DNA of 64,000 nucleotides from NCBI RefSeq assembly GCF_914767665.1, contig NC_059502.1:30770812-30834811 (forward strand). The letters run 5' to 3'. This DNA is from Harmonia axyridis (Eukaryota; Arthropoda; Insecta; Coleoptera; Coccinellidae). Positions 11,626-23,140 of this stretch are shown piece after piece (the first letter of the stretch is position 1; the number at the start of each line of letters is the position of its first letter). A program made the translations under genes and the position numbers. A model generated the notes under the pieces. The model had not been told where the DNA came from. It did not search any database and saw only the letters and a program-made list of their open reading frames with translations.

Positions 11626-12990
11626 ATGGGCGACGAAAGTGATGACGTATCTGAGACGAGCTCTCAAAAACAAAGTAATATCGATGTTAATATCGAATAT
11701 AAAAATGAAAAAGGCTTTTCATGCTGCTCAAGAAAGTGCGGTGTAGTCATTTGTGCATTCTGTGAAAAAATTATGCATAAATCCTGTGCTAAAAAGATGG
11801 AACACATAAAATTTATTGATGGGTTTCATATAAACTGCTGCAACTCCGAAGAAACTACCGGGATATTGCTTCGAAAATCAGAGGAAGAAACAGTGAGTAC
11901 TCTGGGATTACTCGAGATTAAATTATTGGAGACTAAAAATCAATTTCTCACTCAACTGTTAGAATCGGCGAATGAAAAAAATAAAATTCTAAAATTGAAT
12001 AATGCCTTACTCCTACAACGAATACAGGATATCGAACGGAAAACAAATGCACCGCAGAAAAACGCGAATAAACATCATGAATCTGTTGATAACAATTCCC
12101 ATCATAAGGTTGTTATACCAGTCATTAAAATCGACAATTTGACAGATTGTTCACCGGCATCTGTAACTGATGATCTCAGAAATATGTTGCTAACTGCGAA
12201 TATTCCTTCAAGCAGCTTCGCAACAGGAAATCCTCCAAGCAGAAACAGTAAAAGGAAGATATCCAATTTATCAAACCCAGTGTTATTGCATAAAAATGAT
12301 CAGGGTATGAAATTGGATCAAACTAAGAATTTGCATACTGAAAAACCAATTGATCGAATTGAAGAACCAGAAAAATTATCCTGGACTCAGGTAGTCAAGA
12401 AAAAAACAGCGAAACAAAAACAAAGCACTATGGCTGACCTTCTGAAGGATGAAACAAACTCAAATTCAAACGTTCATCCGTTAGAAACGGCACAACGAGA
12501 AAAAATGCAAGAAATTATAAACCTTGATAAATATTCCGAATGGAAGAATGTTTCTTATAAGGCTAGGACACATCTTGTCAGTGAGAATAATCATAATAAG
12601 TCAAGCAATAGCACAAATCCTCAAAAGAAACGAAGAACTACGCAGATTGGTACAGCACCAACCGCTGAACCTAGTGGATCTGGTTTTCAAGGAATGGAGA
12701 AGAAAGTTTGGATTTTTATAAATCGCATAATGAAACATGTCACAATACAGGATATACATAAGTACATTGCAAGTAAACCTGGTTTTGAGGGCAACCAAAT
12801 AGAAGTGAGGGAGATACCTGGGAATCCAGAGGGTTTAAAAAGATTTGTAGTGACAGCACCGTTAGTCCATAAAGAAGAGATGTATAAGTCAGAGTTCTGG
12901 CCAAATGGAGTCGGTATTAAGAGATTCAACTTCAATAAGTATAGAGAACAAAATTTTTCCGTGATGAGAGGAGAAGCAACAGTAAAATAA
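11626..12990 (+). CDS. LINE ORF1 protein (zinc finger, coiled coil, RRM-like)
   Basis: An intact 454-codon frame starts ATGGGCGACGAAAGTGATGA. Residues about 32-72 hold a Cys/His-rich finger (CCSRKCGVVICAFCEK, then HKSCAKK and CC), resembling the PHD-like finger of CR1-type ORF1 proteins. Residues about 85-140 are Leu/Glu/Lys-rich and probably form a coiled coil. A Lys/Ser/Asn-rich linker follows. From about residue 357 (KKVWIFINRIMKHVTIQDI) to FWPNGVGIKRFNF there is a compact domain like the RRM-type nucleic-acid-binding fold of LINE ORF1 proteins. The expected role is RNA binding and assembly of the retrotransposition particle. It ends one or two bases before the ORF2 frame opens, which suggests reinitiation or a similar coupled mechanism. 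Confidence 0.8.
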   Translation: MGDESDDVSETSSQKQSNIDVNIEYKNEKGFSCCSRKCGVVICAFCEKIMHKSCAKKMEHIKFIDGFHINCCNSEETTGILLRKSEEETVSTLGLLEIKLLETKNQFLTQLLESANEKNKILKLNNALLLQRIQDIERKTNAPQKNANKHHESVDNNSHHKVVIPVIKIDNLTDCSPASVTDDLRNMLLTANIPSSSFATGNPPSRNSKRKISNLSNPVLLHKNDQGMKLDQTKNLHTEKPIDRIEEPEKLSWTQVVKKKTAKQKQSTMADLLKDETNSNSNVHPLETAQREKMQEIINLDKYSEWKNVSYKARTHLVSENNHNKSSNSTNPQKKRRTTQIGTAPTAEPSGSGFQGMEKKVWIFINRIMKHVTIQDIHKYIASKPGFEGNQIEVREIPGNPEGLKRFVVTAPLVHKEEMYKSEFWPNGVGIKRFNFNKYREQNFSVMRGEATVK

Positions 12991-12992
12991 CG

Positions 12993-15852
12993 TTCAAAAC
13001 ATGTCAAAGTTTCTCAGGATTTTCAGTCCTCCATCAAAATGTCAGATCTGTTGGTGGGGCGAAGCAAGGGAAATTTGAAAATTTGTTACAACAAGACAAA
13101 CCTGATTGTTTTGCATTGACAGAACACTGGAAAGATCCTGATGAACTCGAGCAGCATACCTTTGCTGATTACAAGCTTGTTAGTGCCTTCTGCAGAAGTA
13201 AGGGAAAGCATGGTGGCTGTGCTGTGTACTGTCTGAATCATATGGAAATCAAAGAGAGGCTAGATCTCAAAAACCTCAGTGTGTCCACTATAATCGAATG
13301 TTCAGCATGTAATGTTTCTGTTTATGGTAGTAAAAAAATTGTTGTAGTGTGCATTTATAGGCCTTCTTCATCTCATGATTTTTGAAACGTTTTTTGAAAA
13401 ATTAACTTTAATTCTAGAAATACTAAATAGTGAGAATGCAACATATGTTATCACAGGCGATTTCAACATAAATTTGTTGGACAGGGAATTGGAGGTTGCA
13501 CATGACCTTGTTTCTCTCCTGGAGACCTTCGATGTGGAGATTACTGTTTAGGAGCCAACAAGGATTAGTAGTGGTAGATGCCTGGATAACGTATTCACAA
13601 ATATTGGTCAAGGTAAGACCACTGTCATTGAAGCGCACTTATCTGATCATTCTGCACGGCTTTTTAGGAGCAACATTGAAGTTATCAAAAAACAGTCACA
13701 TAAGACAGTGAGCTATAGAAACTATAATGCAGAGGCTTTAAATGCTTTTCTGGAATCTTTGAAGGGCAAGACTTGCGGCCCCATTGGAAATGTTGCAGCC
13801 CAGGGTGTAAATGAAACATGGAATGAGTTTTCCGATTTCTTCATAACTACTTTCAATGACCATTTTCCATTGCTAACAAAAAAAGTTCCAATCAATTCTA
13901 AACGATACAAAGAATCCCCAGAGTTATTCAAATTAAAGCAACATCTTGACAGCCTTTTTGTGATATCTTGCATCAACACAGACTTCGTTGAAATGTATAA
14001 AAGAGCAAAGCGAGACTACGACATAGCCATTTGCAGGGATAAGCGGAACTATTATGGTAACTTGATAGAAAATTCTGCAAATAGACCTAAGACCACCTGG
14101 CAAATTATAAATGACTTGAAACCAAGTAAAAAAAGGCCCAAAACAAGTATCTTACCCGATGGTAATCTGCAGGAAATTGCTGAAAAATTCAATATCCTTT
14201 TCCAAAGCAATGAAGCTGGGTACATCAATTTAGTTCAAGAGAATTCTTTTTCTGGAATTAAGAAGATTGAAAATTCTTTCTATGTATTTCCTGTAACTGA
14301 AGGAGAGGTACTCTCATGCATAAAAAGCCTAAAAAATAAGAATTCAACTGGCTATGATGGAATTCCTATGAGAATTATAAAGGACTCTGCTCACATAATA
14401 GCTGAACCTCTTAGCCGAATTATCAACAAATCTTTCATAGAGGGGGTTTTCCCTGATAGATTGAAAATGGCAATTATCAAACCACTATTAAAAAAGGGGG
14501 ACGCTGAGCACCTTGGTAACTACCGCCCGATCAGTATTCTGAATTCTTTCTCCAAGATCTTTGAGAAAATATTGGCGCAACGTTTGATCAAGTTTTTCGG
14601 AAAGTTCCATGCGTTCGACAAGTCACAACATGGTTTCCTTTCTGGTAGAAGCACTGAAACTGCAATTTTTCAATTTATTACCTCCATCATAAATTCAATA
14701 GAAGCTGGTGAAGTACCTCTTTGTTTGTTTCTCGACTTATCTAAAGCCTTTGATAATATTGATCATTCCATACTTATACACAAACTCGAAAGATATGGCA
14801 TCAGAGACAAACAACTTCATCTCATCCTAAACTATTTGCAGAATAGAACGCAACAGGTTGCTATATGTATGGATGGTAGGGAATACAACTCCACTGTGAA
14901 GAAGATAGCGAGAGGCGTACCTCAGGGAAGTATTCTTGGACCGCTTCTTTTCGTCCTTTACATAAATGACTTGCCAGAGGTCCTCAGGGAGCACTCTTGG
15001 GAATCAGTATTGTATGCTGACGACACAAACATAATGATTAGATCACATAAAATCAGTAACCTCATTTATGGAGCACAGAACGCTTTAGCTCAGAAGAAGT
15101 GGTGTGAACAGAATAGTTTGCAGCAGAACATGACTAAGACGGAGTGTGTAGCCTTCCGTACAGATAGAAATAATTTACTTTTCCCAAACAGCTTTGAGTG
15201 CAGAGGGCAGACTGTAATGTTGGAGAATACCACAAGATTTCTGGGTATACATCTTGATGAGAACCTCAAATGGAATGAACACAGTCGCATTTTAATTAAG
15301 AAGTTGAACTCCTCTATTTACAGCTTGAGGGTTCTGAAATTTCAAATTGATGCCAACATCCTAAGAATAATATACTGCTCCCAAATCGAATCGCTTCTCA
15401 CGTATGGAATAATTTTCTGGGGAGGCTCATCACTGATCGATAGAATATTTATTGCTCAAAAGCAAGCACTACGGGTACTGCTGGGGCTTGGTTTTCGAGA
15501 ATCCTGCAGAGGGCACTTTAAGCAGGCAGGGCTAATGACATTGCCTGGAATGTATGTGTACAAGTGCATATGTTTCATTCTGGATCATCCCAAATTCTTT
15601 GAGGAGTTTGAAAATCAAAATAACACCCGACGACTCTACCCTTATCATTATCCGCTTCACTCCCTTACATTATCACAAAAGGGTGTGCATTTCATGTGTA
15701 TCAAGCTATTGAACTCACTTCCTTCAGATATGCTGAAATCCAGAAAACTTGAACGTTTCAAGAGAATATTGAAAAGATTCATTATAAACAGCGAACCCTA
15801 TAATTTGGCTGAATTTTATACATGGTGTAGAAATTATCAACCGGAGCTGTGA
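12993..15852 (+). pseudogene. LINE ORF2 (AP endonuclease + reverse transcriptase), one frameshift, one stop
   Basis: The endonuclease part begins near 12993 with LHQNVRSVGGAKQGKFENLL, then LTEHW, VVCIYRPSS, a GDFNINLL motif (about 13457) and an LSDHSA motif (about 13640). A one-base shift occurs at the T-run near 13381, and an in-frame TAG lies at 13549-13551. From 13708 the frame is open for 714 codons to 15852. The RT part has LFLDLSKAFDNIDH, RGVPQGSILGPLLF, the catalytic YADD at 15013-15024, and FLGIHLDENLKWNEH. No ATG is seen at the ORF2 start. In the family this enzyme nicks target DNA and copies the RNA there. Two lesions make this copy non-autonomous. Confidence 0.88.
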
Positions 15853-15960
15853 GACTCATGCTTTCTTCTTGACTTGTTGTACTTTGCTGTAGTATATATC
15901 AACTCGTTATATTTGTAGCATTTTTACAATTAATAAATTTCTATTCTATTCTATTCTATA

Positions 15961-16590
15961 CAGGGTGTTCTTAAATTGTAGGTATAAATGAAAATTACAG
16001 ATTTCTCGGATCATTTTAAGAAAAAAGTCCCATGAATATGGGATCGCAAACGATTCATTTTCGAGATACAGGGTGTTGAATTTGTTGTTGAATTTTATTT
16101 AAGTCTTTTATTCATAGCACCTTTCCTTCATGAAATACTTGATTTAAATTTGGAATATATATCTATTCCAATTAGAAGTTTTCATCATGTGATATGCAAT
16201 TTGGAATTCAAATTTACAGGGTGATATTTTTTCTGGAACAGTGCTCACTTCTTTCCTCCAGAACTTTTTTTTAGTGGACCACTGTATTCAGAAAAATGTG
16301 AAAAAAAACTTTGGTCTTGTACTACAATTTGTGGTTTCTTGTAATTTATCATATGTGCTACCAAACAATTCTATAGTAATCCTCAGAAAAATCCAATTAT
16401 AAAGATGCAGTTAGTTAGCTGTGGTGAATAAATTAATTCTGAATATTGGTACTTATTTACTCAATACATAGCGAAGAAAATTAAAAATTCCTTAAACTGG
16501 TATAATCATCACAAGAAAGTAGGACTACAAGAAATACCTGTATCTCGAAAACCAAGCGTTTGCGAGCCTATGTATACAGGATGTCTCGTG
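15961..16590. repeat. CAGGGTG-type palindromic repeat next to the LINE tail
   Basis: It begins CAGGGTGTTCTTAAATTG right after the TA that ends the LINE tail. Its left arm has GGGATCGCAAACG followed by TTTTCGAGATACAGG. The inverted right arm has GGCTCGCAAACGCTTGG and TTTTCGAGATACAGG, so the ends are inverted copies of one sequence. The right end is diverged (GACATCCTG) and its limit approximate. The same sequence family flanks the RpS12 retrocopy at 41734-42740. Confidence 0.55.
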
Positions 16591-17315
16591 ACTACATAAT
16601 AACGCTCAGGTGAAGATAAGAGAATGATATCTGTTTGAGTTGAGAAGATAAGTCAGGACTTTCATTTCCGAGATACAAATTGTTCAAAAAAATTGGAGAA
16701 ATTCCAAACGACTTTAACTTCTGAAACAGTCAACCAATTCTGCTGATTTTTTGTACGATTGGCGATTGGTCTAAAACTTTTTTACTTATTCTACATATGA
16801 TTGCAGTATTTCTTCATCATTTTTTGTAATTGAATATCTTTTTTCGAAAGACGTGTTTCTCACACACCAGCAAAATTAGTGGAACGGGTAAAATCTTGGG
16901 AACAAAAAAAGTGAAAGTTATGCGTTTATTCAGAATATCCTCCAGAGTGAATATTGACAGCCAAGAATGTCAACGGAGCCTTAGATGTTGCTTCATCTTT
17001 TCTGAAAATGTCCTAATGTTAACTGAAATTACAGCACTTTATATGATACCGTTATTGAACGAGCAATTGATGTTTCAAAGCTGTTAAAATTAATTTCAAT
17101 TGATACACTGAATCGAAAGTGTACTTAAATTCCACGAGAAAGTTAATTGTATTGATGGATTCATCATTTTCCAATTGATGAACTGAGACATCAATACAAT
17201 GAAATCAAATTATTTTCAATGTATCAAGGCACAACTTTCATTAAACCAAAACATGTTCATTATTAAAATGTTCGTTCATTATTAGATCGGATATACTTTG
17301 TATCGATAATGTTGT

Positions 17316-17809
17316 CAGTGGTGGATTAATTAACTGCAATGCAGCAATGCAAGGATAAAATGATTTCGTTACATGCGTAATAATCGAAATTAAATTTTAT
17401 ATAGAAAATTAAGAAATATAACATCATCAAGAATTAATTCAACTTCAACATGAAATACCCATATAGAAGAAATGATGAAAAAAATAAAATATATAAAATA
17501 AAAAGTAGAAAAAAATATATTCAAAAACTTAAACTATAAAAAAGAAATAAAACCCATAAAAATAAAACTCAAAACAGAAATATCAAAATATCAGTATCAA
17601 AAACACTCTCTTCGGATGCTGAAAAATAAAAAAAAATAGGTAATGCATAAAGGAAAATTTCTAGCTTTAGATTTGGCAAATTTGACACGGTTGACACTGC
17701 TCAACTCAATCGAGACCAACGGATAGTATGAACTGGCTTTTAGCGAACAGCTTACGTTTCTGGAGACCCAAGCGAGCGCTTATTTGGCCTACATGGTGAT
17801 CCGCCACTG
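17316..17809. mobile_element. hAT-type non-autonomous element (494 bp)
   Basis: The terminal inverted repeats are CAGTGGTGGATTA on the left and CAGTGGCGGATCA (minus strand) on the right. The flanking 8-mers AATGTTGT and AATGTATT agree in 6 of 8 positions, consistent with an old hAT target duplication. The interior is A-rich and has no transposase. Confidence 0.6.
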
Positions 17810-18355
17810 AATGTATTACTCTTCATTGACATTGTCCGGAGTAGTTGATGTATGACTTTATACAACTTATGAAAAAAGTTCTTCTATCCAATGAATATTT
17901 CATCGAAACAACGAACGTTCAATATTAATTTCAGAATAGTGATATTAATGATACAATGAAAACATTTAAAGCCATTTGACCATTTTTTCTCTCAACATGG
18001 AGGTAACACAATTAATAAAAAGGCGTAATGTTCAGAAAAGATGAGGCAATATTTGGGCGTTCGTAAACATTCTTGGCTGTCAATGATTCCCTCCACAGGG
18101 TTTTTTGAATAAACGCTTGCTTTTCACTTTTTTTGTTCGCCCCTATACAGGGGTTTTTCAAAAAAAAAAGAAACGCTGGAATTACTATTCAAGAAAAAAT
18201 GAATTGCAAACTTCGTTGAGATTTTCCCGGCGAGTATATTTGCATCAGAAATGTAAATTTTCAGAGAGCCATTTGCGGTTTCGGTTTGATGGTAATTAAG
18301 GAAAACTGCAATATAATCTAGAGATTAGTTTGGTCTTTGGGAAACTTGTACTCAC

Positions 18356-18480
18356 CAGTGTATGAGAACGTTGCCGCCACGTAGCCGAGCGGCATGGATG
18401 AAGTCGTTACATAGAGAGAAATATTGTGCTAGGTTTTGGTCGGGTGAATCGGATGCCATAACACAGAGATAGTGTTTATC
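18356..18480 (-). CDS. DUSP22: DUSP22-like phosphatase, coding exon 3 (general acid Asp57)
   Basis: The exon encodes residues 47-87 plus the first two bases (TG) of the catalytic Cys88 codon. The segment YLCVMASDSPDQNLAQYF matches the family's YLCIPAADSPSQNL. Asp57 is the general acid of the reaction. The C-terminal part RLRGGNVLIH leads into the active-site loop. It is flanked by the acceptor TTTCAG and the donor GTGAGT. A mariner-like element sits only 50 bp upstream of the acceptor, leaving little original intron for the branch site and pyrimidine tract. Confidence 0.95.
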
Positions 18481-18530
18481 CTGAAATGAAATAATTTAAT
18501 TTAACAGGTGAATGGAATACAGTGAAGGTA

Positions 18531-19481
18531 AAGGGTGTTTTTTTAGAGCTATAGAGCTTTAAATTGCAATAAAACAACGATGGATTATTCGATTGACATT
18601 GATTTTATTTATCCGCAAGATAATCTTGTGGCATTACATTTTAAATATGATTTCTGGCATATGACCGCCACGGCTGGCTCGGATGTAGTCCAATCTGGAC
18701 GTCCAATATTCGATGACTTTTTCCAACATTTGTGGTCGTATATCGGCAATAACACGGCGAATGTTGTCTTCCAAATGGTCAAGGGTTTGTGGCTTATCCG
18801 CATAGACCAATGACTTTACATAGCTCCACAGAAAGTAGTCGAGCGGTGTTAAATCACAAGATCTTGGAGGCCAATTCACAGGTCCAAAACGTGAAATTAG
18901 GCGGTCACCAAACGTGTCTTTCAATAAATCGATTGTGGCACGAGCTCTGTGACATCTTGCGCCGTCTTGTTGGAACCACAGCTCCTAGAGATCATGGTTG
19001 TTCAATTCAGGAATGAAAAAGTTAGTAATCATGGCTCTATACCGATCACCATCGACTGAAACTTTCTGGCCATCATCGTTTTTGAAGAAGTACGGACCGA
19101 GGTAAGGACCAATGATTCCACCAGCGCATGAAGCGTACCAAACAGTCATTTTTTTTTGGATGTAACGGTGTTTCGACAAACACTTAAGGATTAGCTTCAC
19201 TCCAAATGCGGCAGTTTTGTTTGTTGACGTAGCCATTCAACCAGAAGTGTGCTTCATCGATTAACAAAATAAAATGGACGTAGTGCGCGATACGTATTTC
19301 GCACAGAACTATTATTTTCGAAATGAAATTGCACTATTTGTAAGCGTTGTTCAGGCGTGAGTCTATTCATGATGAATTGCCAAACCAAACTGAGAATAAA
19401 TCACTTGACAGCTGTTGAATCGGTCGCCATCTTGAATAGTAATGCCAACTTAAAGTTATATACCTCGAAAAAAACACCCGT
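18531..19481 (-). mobile_element. Internally deleted mariner-like transposon (951 bp)
   Basis: The termini are imperfect inverted repeats: left AAGGGTGTTTTTTTAGAGCT, right on the minus strand ACGGGTGTTTTTTTCGAGGT. Both are flanked by TA (18529-18530 and 19482-19483), the target duplication of the IS630-Tc1-mariner superfamily. The minus strand encodes transposase pieces. The element sits 50 bp upstream of the exon 3 acceptor, in the same orientation as the gene. Confidence 0.85.
18634..19400 (-). pseudogene. Mariner-like transposase, deleted and interrupted
   Basis: The N-terminus MNRLTPEQRLQIVQFHFENN (about 19372 downward) starts the helix-turn-helix region, then the sequence jumps near 19277 to the catalytic domain. 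There DEAHFWLNGYVNKQNCRIW holds the first Asp region. VWYASCAGGIIGPYL follows, then a stop after ELNNHDL (about 18985), then WFQQDGARCHRARATIDLL with the second Asp. PRSCDLTPLDYFLW supplies the third catalytic region. Most of the DNA-binding half is missing and one in-frame stop is present, so it cannot be active. Confidence 0.85.
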
Positions 19482-22400
19482 TATAACTATAGATTATTCT
19501 AAGATATAATTTTGTTCGTATACTTTCATACATAAACAAAAACTGTATTAGAATTACGCGTTAAAAAACACAGAACTTTCGTTGCGCTTCTGCATTCAAA
19601 CTTTTCTTGTACTCCTTTGTCATTCTACTGCAGCGTTTTTTCATTAAATAAACTTTCAATTGGACGCTATATTCACTAAATTTTCTGTAACATCGTATCA
19701 GGTTTAAGTCAATTGCATGTTGTTTTATTTCAAATATGTTTTAGGAAATTCATACCAGAGGTAGAGGACTTTGTAATTACTTTAGGTAAAAAGAAAACTA
19801 ATAAAAAGAACATCCACCGAATTCTCTTGAAATGTCTTCGACCAAGGCAATCGTGGATAAAAGAAATTCATTTAAAAAATGCATACAAAAATTCTTTGAT
19901 TATTGTATTATTCGTTGAAATGTATGTATTATTTTGGAAGAGGTTCATTTTGAAGAAGATACAAAAATTGAATGAATAAAACGGACTACTCCTACTCTTT
20001 AAATATACAGGGTGTTACAACAAAAAAGTGACTCCGTCTATGGGATTAGTAGAAAACTGAAAAATAATTGTGGTCTGCTCAATACAAAATTTTCGTAACG
20101 CCATCCTTATTAAAGATGAAGGGTTAAATTTCCACATTTCTTACGATTGTACCAAAAATACTTGAAACATTGTAAGGAAATTTTAGACCAATAACTTTTG
20201 GAATTAGTTTTATATCTGTCTCTCATAGAAAATGCTTCAGTCACTTGGTACATACCAACTAGTATTGGAAATAATTTGTTAAGATTATTACTTCATAATT
20301 GTCAAATCAAAATATTTCGAAAACGGTACATTGTACCGAGTTTTACCAAGAGTAGTGCCGCCGCCAAACATTTTGGTGCCCCGGCAAAATAATATTTCGC
20401 CGCCTTACTCTGCCTAATTTATCTGAATTTTTTTGGATGAGTCTCTGTTATTCCCCTCAGGTAACATTTAAATTTCATATGAAATTGTATCTTTTAACAG
20501 AAAAATCACCTTGTTAAATTTATCAAACGACGTTTTGTCGAATTCATCAAAACATCCTGCATTGTTTAAAAGTACGATGCTCTATAAGACTACAGTTAAA
20601 AGACGACGTAGTTCTTAAAGGTGCATTTTAGTATAGTATGTCCAAAGTCACTTGGAGGAAGATGAATATTTCAATTATACAAGGTTTGTCCAAGTTTCCA
20701 GAAATTCCTTTGGGCCCAGTGAATTTATTGCCTTCAATACTTTCAGATAAACCCCGGTATTTTGCAGATCGCGGTATCCACTTCAAAGGGACATCTATGG
20801 CCAAGAGTTTTTATGGAATAGTTCAAGTGACTGAATAAACTATACCTACCTATTTGTATTTTCATAACTATAGTTGAGAGCACCTATTCGATTTAAAAAA
20901 GATTGGCTCGGAGTAATTTTATTATTTACTACAAAGAGTGGGATCTATCAGCTTCCAAAACATATTTGTATAAAATTTCATCACATCAATATTGCCAGTA
21001 GTTTCGGCAAAATAGTAAAAAACGTGTTGAAATTTTTTGCCTTCAACACCTTTTATCTTGAATACGGATGGAATTACGAAAATGGAAAACATTCGAGGTG
21101 CGAGAGAAGAAAAATTCGGCAAATAATGAAAAAAAAAACAGAATATTTTTCCACGGATTCACCAATTGAGCGACGGAAAAGGTTATTCTATTCCAAATGA
21201 AATTAGAGAGAGATCTCGAGTTCTTAATAAAAAAGCTCAAGAACTAAGCTGGGTTTCGAGGGTGGATAGTTACTTTTTTATTTCTTGTTAGGTAACGGAT
21301 TTACGGCGAAATCGACAGATTGCGTCTAGAATAGAGTAGAATAAAATCTTTTCGTTGATAATAATTGCGAAAAGTTCAGAGATTCAGGATTCTTGCCAAT
21401 TATTTCCGGAAAAAAGTGCAGAATTGAACCATTCTACCACAAATTTGGAGAATTAACCATCAAGCGAAGCAAGTTGAAAAGTTAAAAAATTGTTTTCTTT
21501 CTATTGTTTTGATTTTGGTTCGATTTGGGATTATTTGGAAAATGGAATTCGTGATTTAGTCAGGGGGTTCTGAAATATCCCCAAGTTTATGTTCACTACA
21601 TTTCTTTTCTAGTTATAAACATTCGGATAGACTGAACAATAGAAACGTTTGTATTTAATTCATATAATATAAAAAGGACAAAATAGACCAGCCAGTTTTT
21701 TTATTCAGTAAATTTAAAAAAGGCCAATTTCGACTTAAATTCACTGCTAAACCTGTTTCGAAAAAAGTTTAGAACATTAATTCCTGTCTCTATAGCGATA
21801 TAGGTTCTCCTTTGTTGAGGAGAAAGAATATAATTATGATGATACTGAGGGAAAATTTTTCTGAATGAATTTTATGGATATGTTAGTACAGGCAATTACA
21901 GGTTCTCGAAAAATTCTTTGAAAGAAGTTGAAAACCAAATTTTGATTCAGAGAAGTATGGAATTAGAGCTCCAATGGCACTATTCGCAGATTAACTGAAT
22001 TTAATTGAAAAAAAAAGATCTTATCAGATGTTATCGTCTAGTTTATTTCAGAAAGATAAAAGATAGTTTATCCCAGAACATAGGTCGTCCCCATCGGTGG
22101 ACTAAACTGTTGCAAATGTATACAACCCCGAATATATCAATTCAAATTGATAACAAAGAACAATACAATAGAACGGAATATGATAACACCGAGCAAAATC
22201 ATCCAAAATATTTTCCAATTTCGAAAACGACTTCACATTTATTTGCATATACATGAATAAGCGTCGAAAATAGGAGGATGAGACGAAATATTATTAAATA
22301 TGAGAGTAACAGATTCTTCTAAGTATAAGTTGAGTTATGAGTTGAAGATCTGTATTGACATAAATTTTTTATACTATAAAATAACCTTCCTTAGATACAT

Positions 22401-22599
22401 TCACAATGTGTGAATAAGTATTCTGAAGAATTTTTATCGTGTCTATCAGTTGGTGTTTCTGCAAATATTAGTTTGAAGCTCAAAGATTATACAGGAACGC
22501 AATATATCGATTTTGATGAAATTAAGTGTTAACATTCCGATAGGATCGTCAATAATTCCTTCCACAGAACAGCACCCAAAAGCAGAATAACACACTTCT

Positions 22600-23140
22600 T
22601 AGTTGAGAGGCAACTTCCACTTCCGGCACCAACGGTTCAACTTCTCCAGGTTTTCTCGAATCTGATGAGCTGTCACGTTGGGGTTACCGAAAAATTTGGT
22701 ATCGTCGGCAAATTGTGAACACCGAGAATTGAAGATCTTGGGTAAATTAGACATGTAAAGGAGAGAAAGTAGTAGACCCAAAACAGAACACTGTGGAACA
22801 CCTCTTCCAACCCGAATATGGAAGGTTCGATCGGTAATAAATGCCTTAATCCAACAAAGCAGGTGGCCGCGAATTCCAAGATATTCAAGTTCATGTAGGA
22901 GAAGATCCAGAAGAATCCAGATAAACAACGTCAACTGAACAGGCTTCATCTAGAGACTCGGACCAGGAATTCATGCATTCAAGAAAGTTAGTAATGACTG
23001 ATCTCCAGGAAGGAAGCCGTGCTGACATTGGGGAATAAGGTTGCTGCTAAGTGCAAATTCGAGGACACTATTCAAGATAATCTTTTCGCATAATTTCGCC
23101 ACAATCGGAACCAGACTAATTGGACATGGAGAATTCGCAT
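22600..23140 (-). mobile_element. Non-LTR retrotransposon RT remnant
   Basis: The minus strand reads PISLVPIVAKLCEKIIL (from about 23120), then QCQHGFLPGDQS, GIRGHLLCWIKAFITDRTF, RGVPQCSVLGLLLSLLYMSN and QFADDTKFFGNPN. These match RT motifs (RPISL, HGF..G.S, WI..FL..R, GVPQGSVLGPLLF, FADDT) of LINEs, with many substitutions. No ends were found. This is an old fragment. Confidence 0.8.

Larger units (their letters stand above)
11350..15958 (+). mobile_element. Nearly full-length CR1/Jockey-group non-LTR retrotransposon
   Basis: The element carries a 5' leader, ORF1 (11626-12990), ORF2 with endonuclease and reverse transcriptase (about 12993-15852), a short 3' UTR with AATAAA, and a tail of ATTCT repeats (15939-15958). 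Only two lesions break ORF2, so the copy is young. The 5' boundary near 11350 is a guess, since no target duplication was found. The element lies antisense to the host gene inside intron 3. The clade is inferred from the zinc finger in ORF1, the endonuclease motifs and the simple-repeat tail; CR1 group is more likely than Jockey proper. Confidence 0.88.
11228..18355 (-). other. Intron 3 of the DUSP22-like gene (7.1 kb)
   Basis: The donor is GTGAGT and the acceptor is ATTTCAG. Most of it is one LINE inserted in the opposite orientation to the gene (about 11350-15958), followed directly by a palindromic repeat (15961 to about 16590) and a hAT MITE (17316-17809). The stretches 16600-17300 and 17820-18350 show no recognisable feature. 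Confidence 0.8.

Noticed and set aside
13722..13979. Minus-strand open frame within the LINE
   Set aside because: It is the antisense shadow of ORF2.
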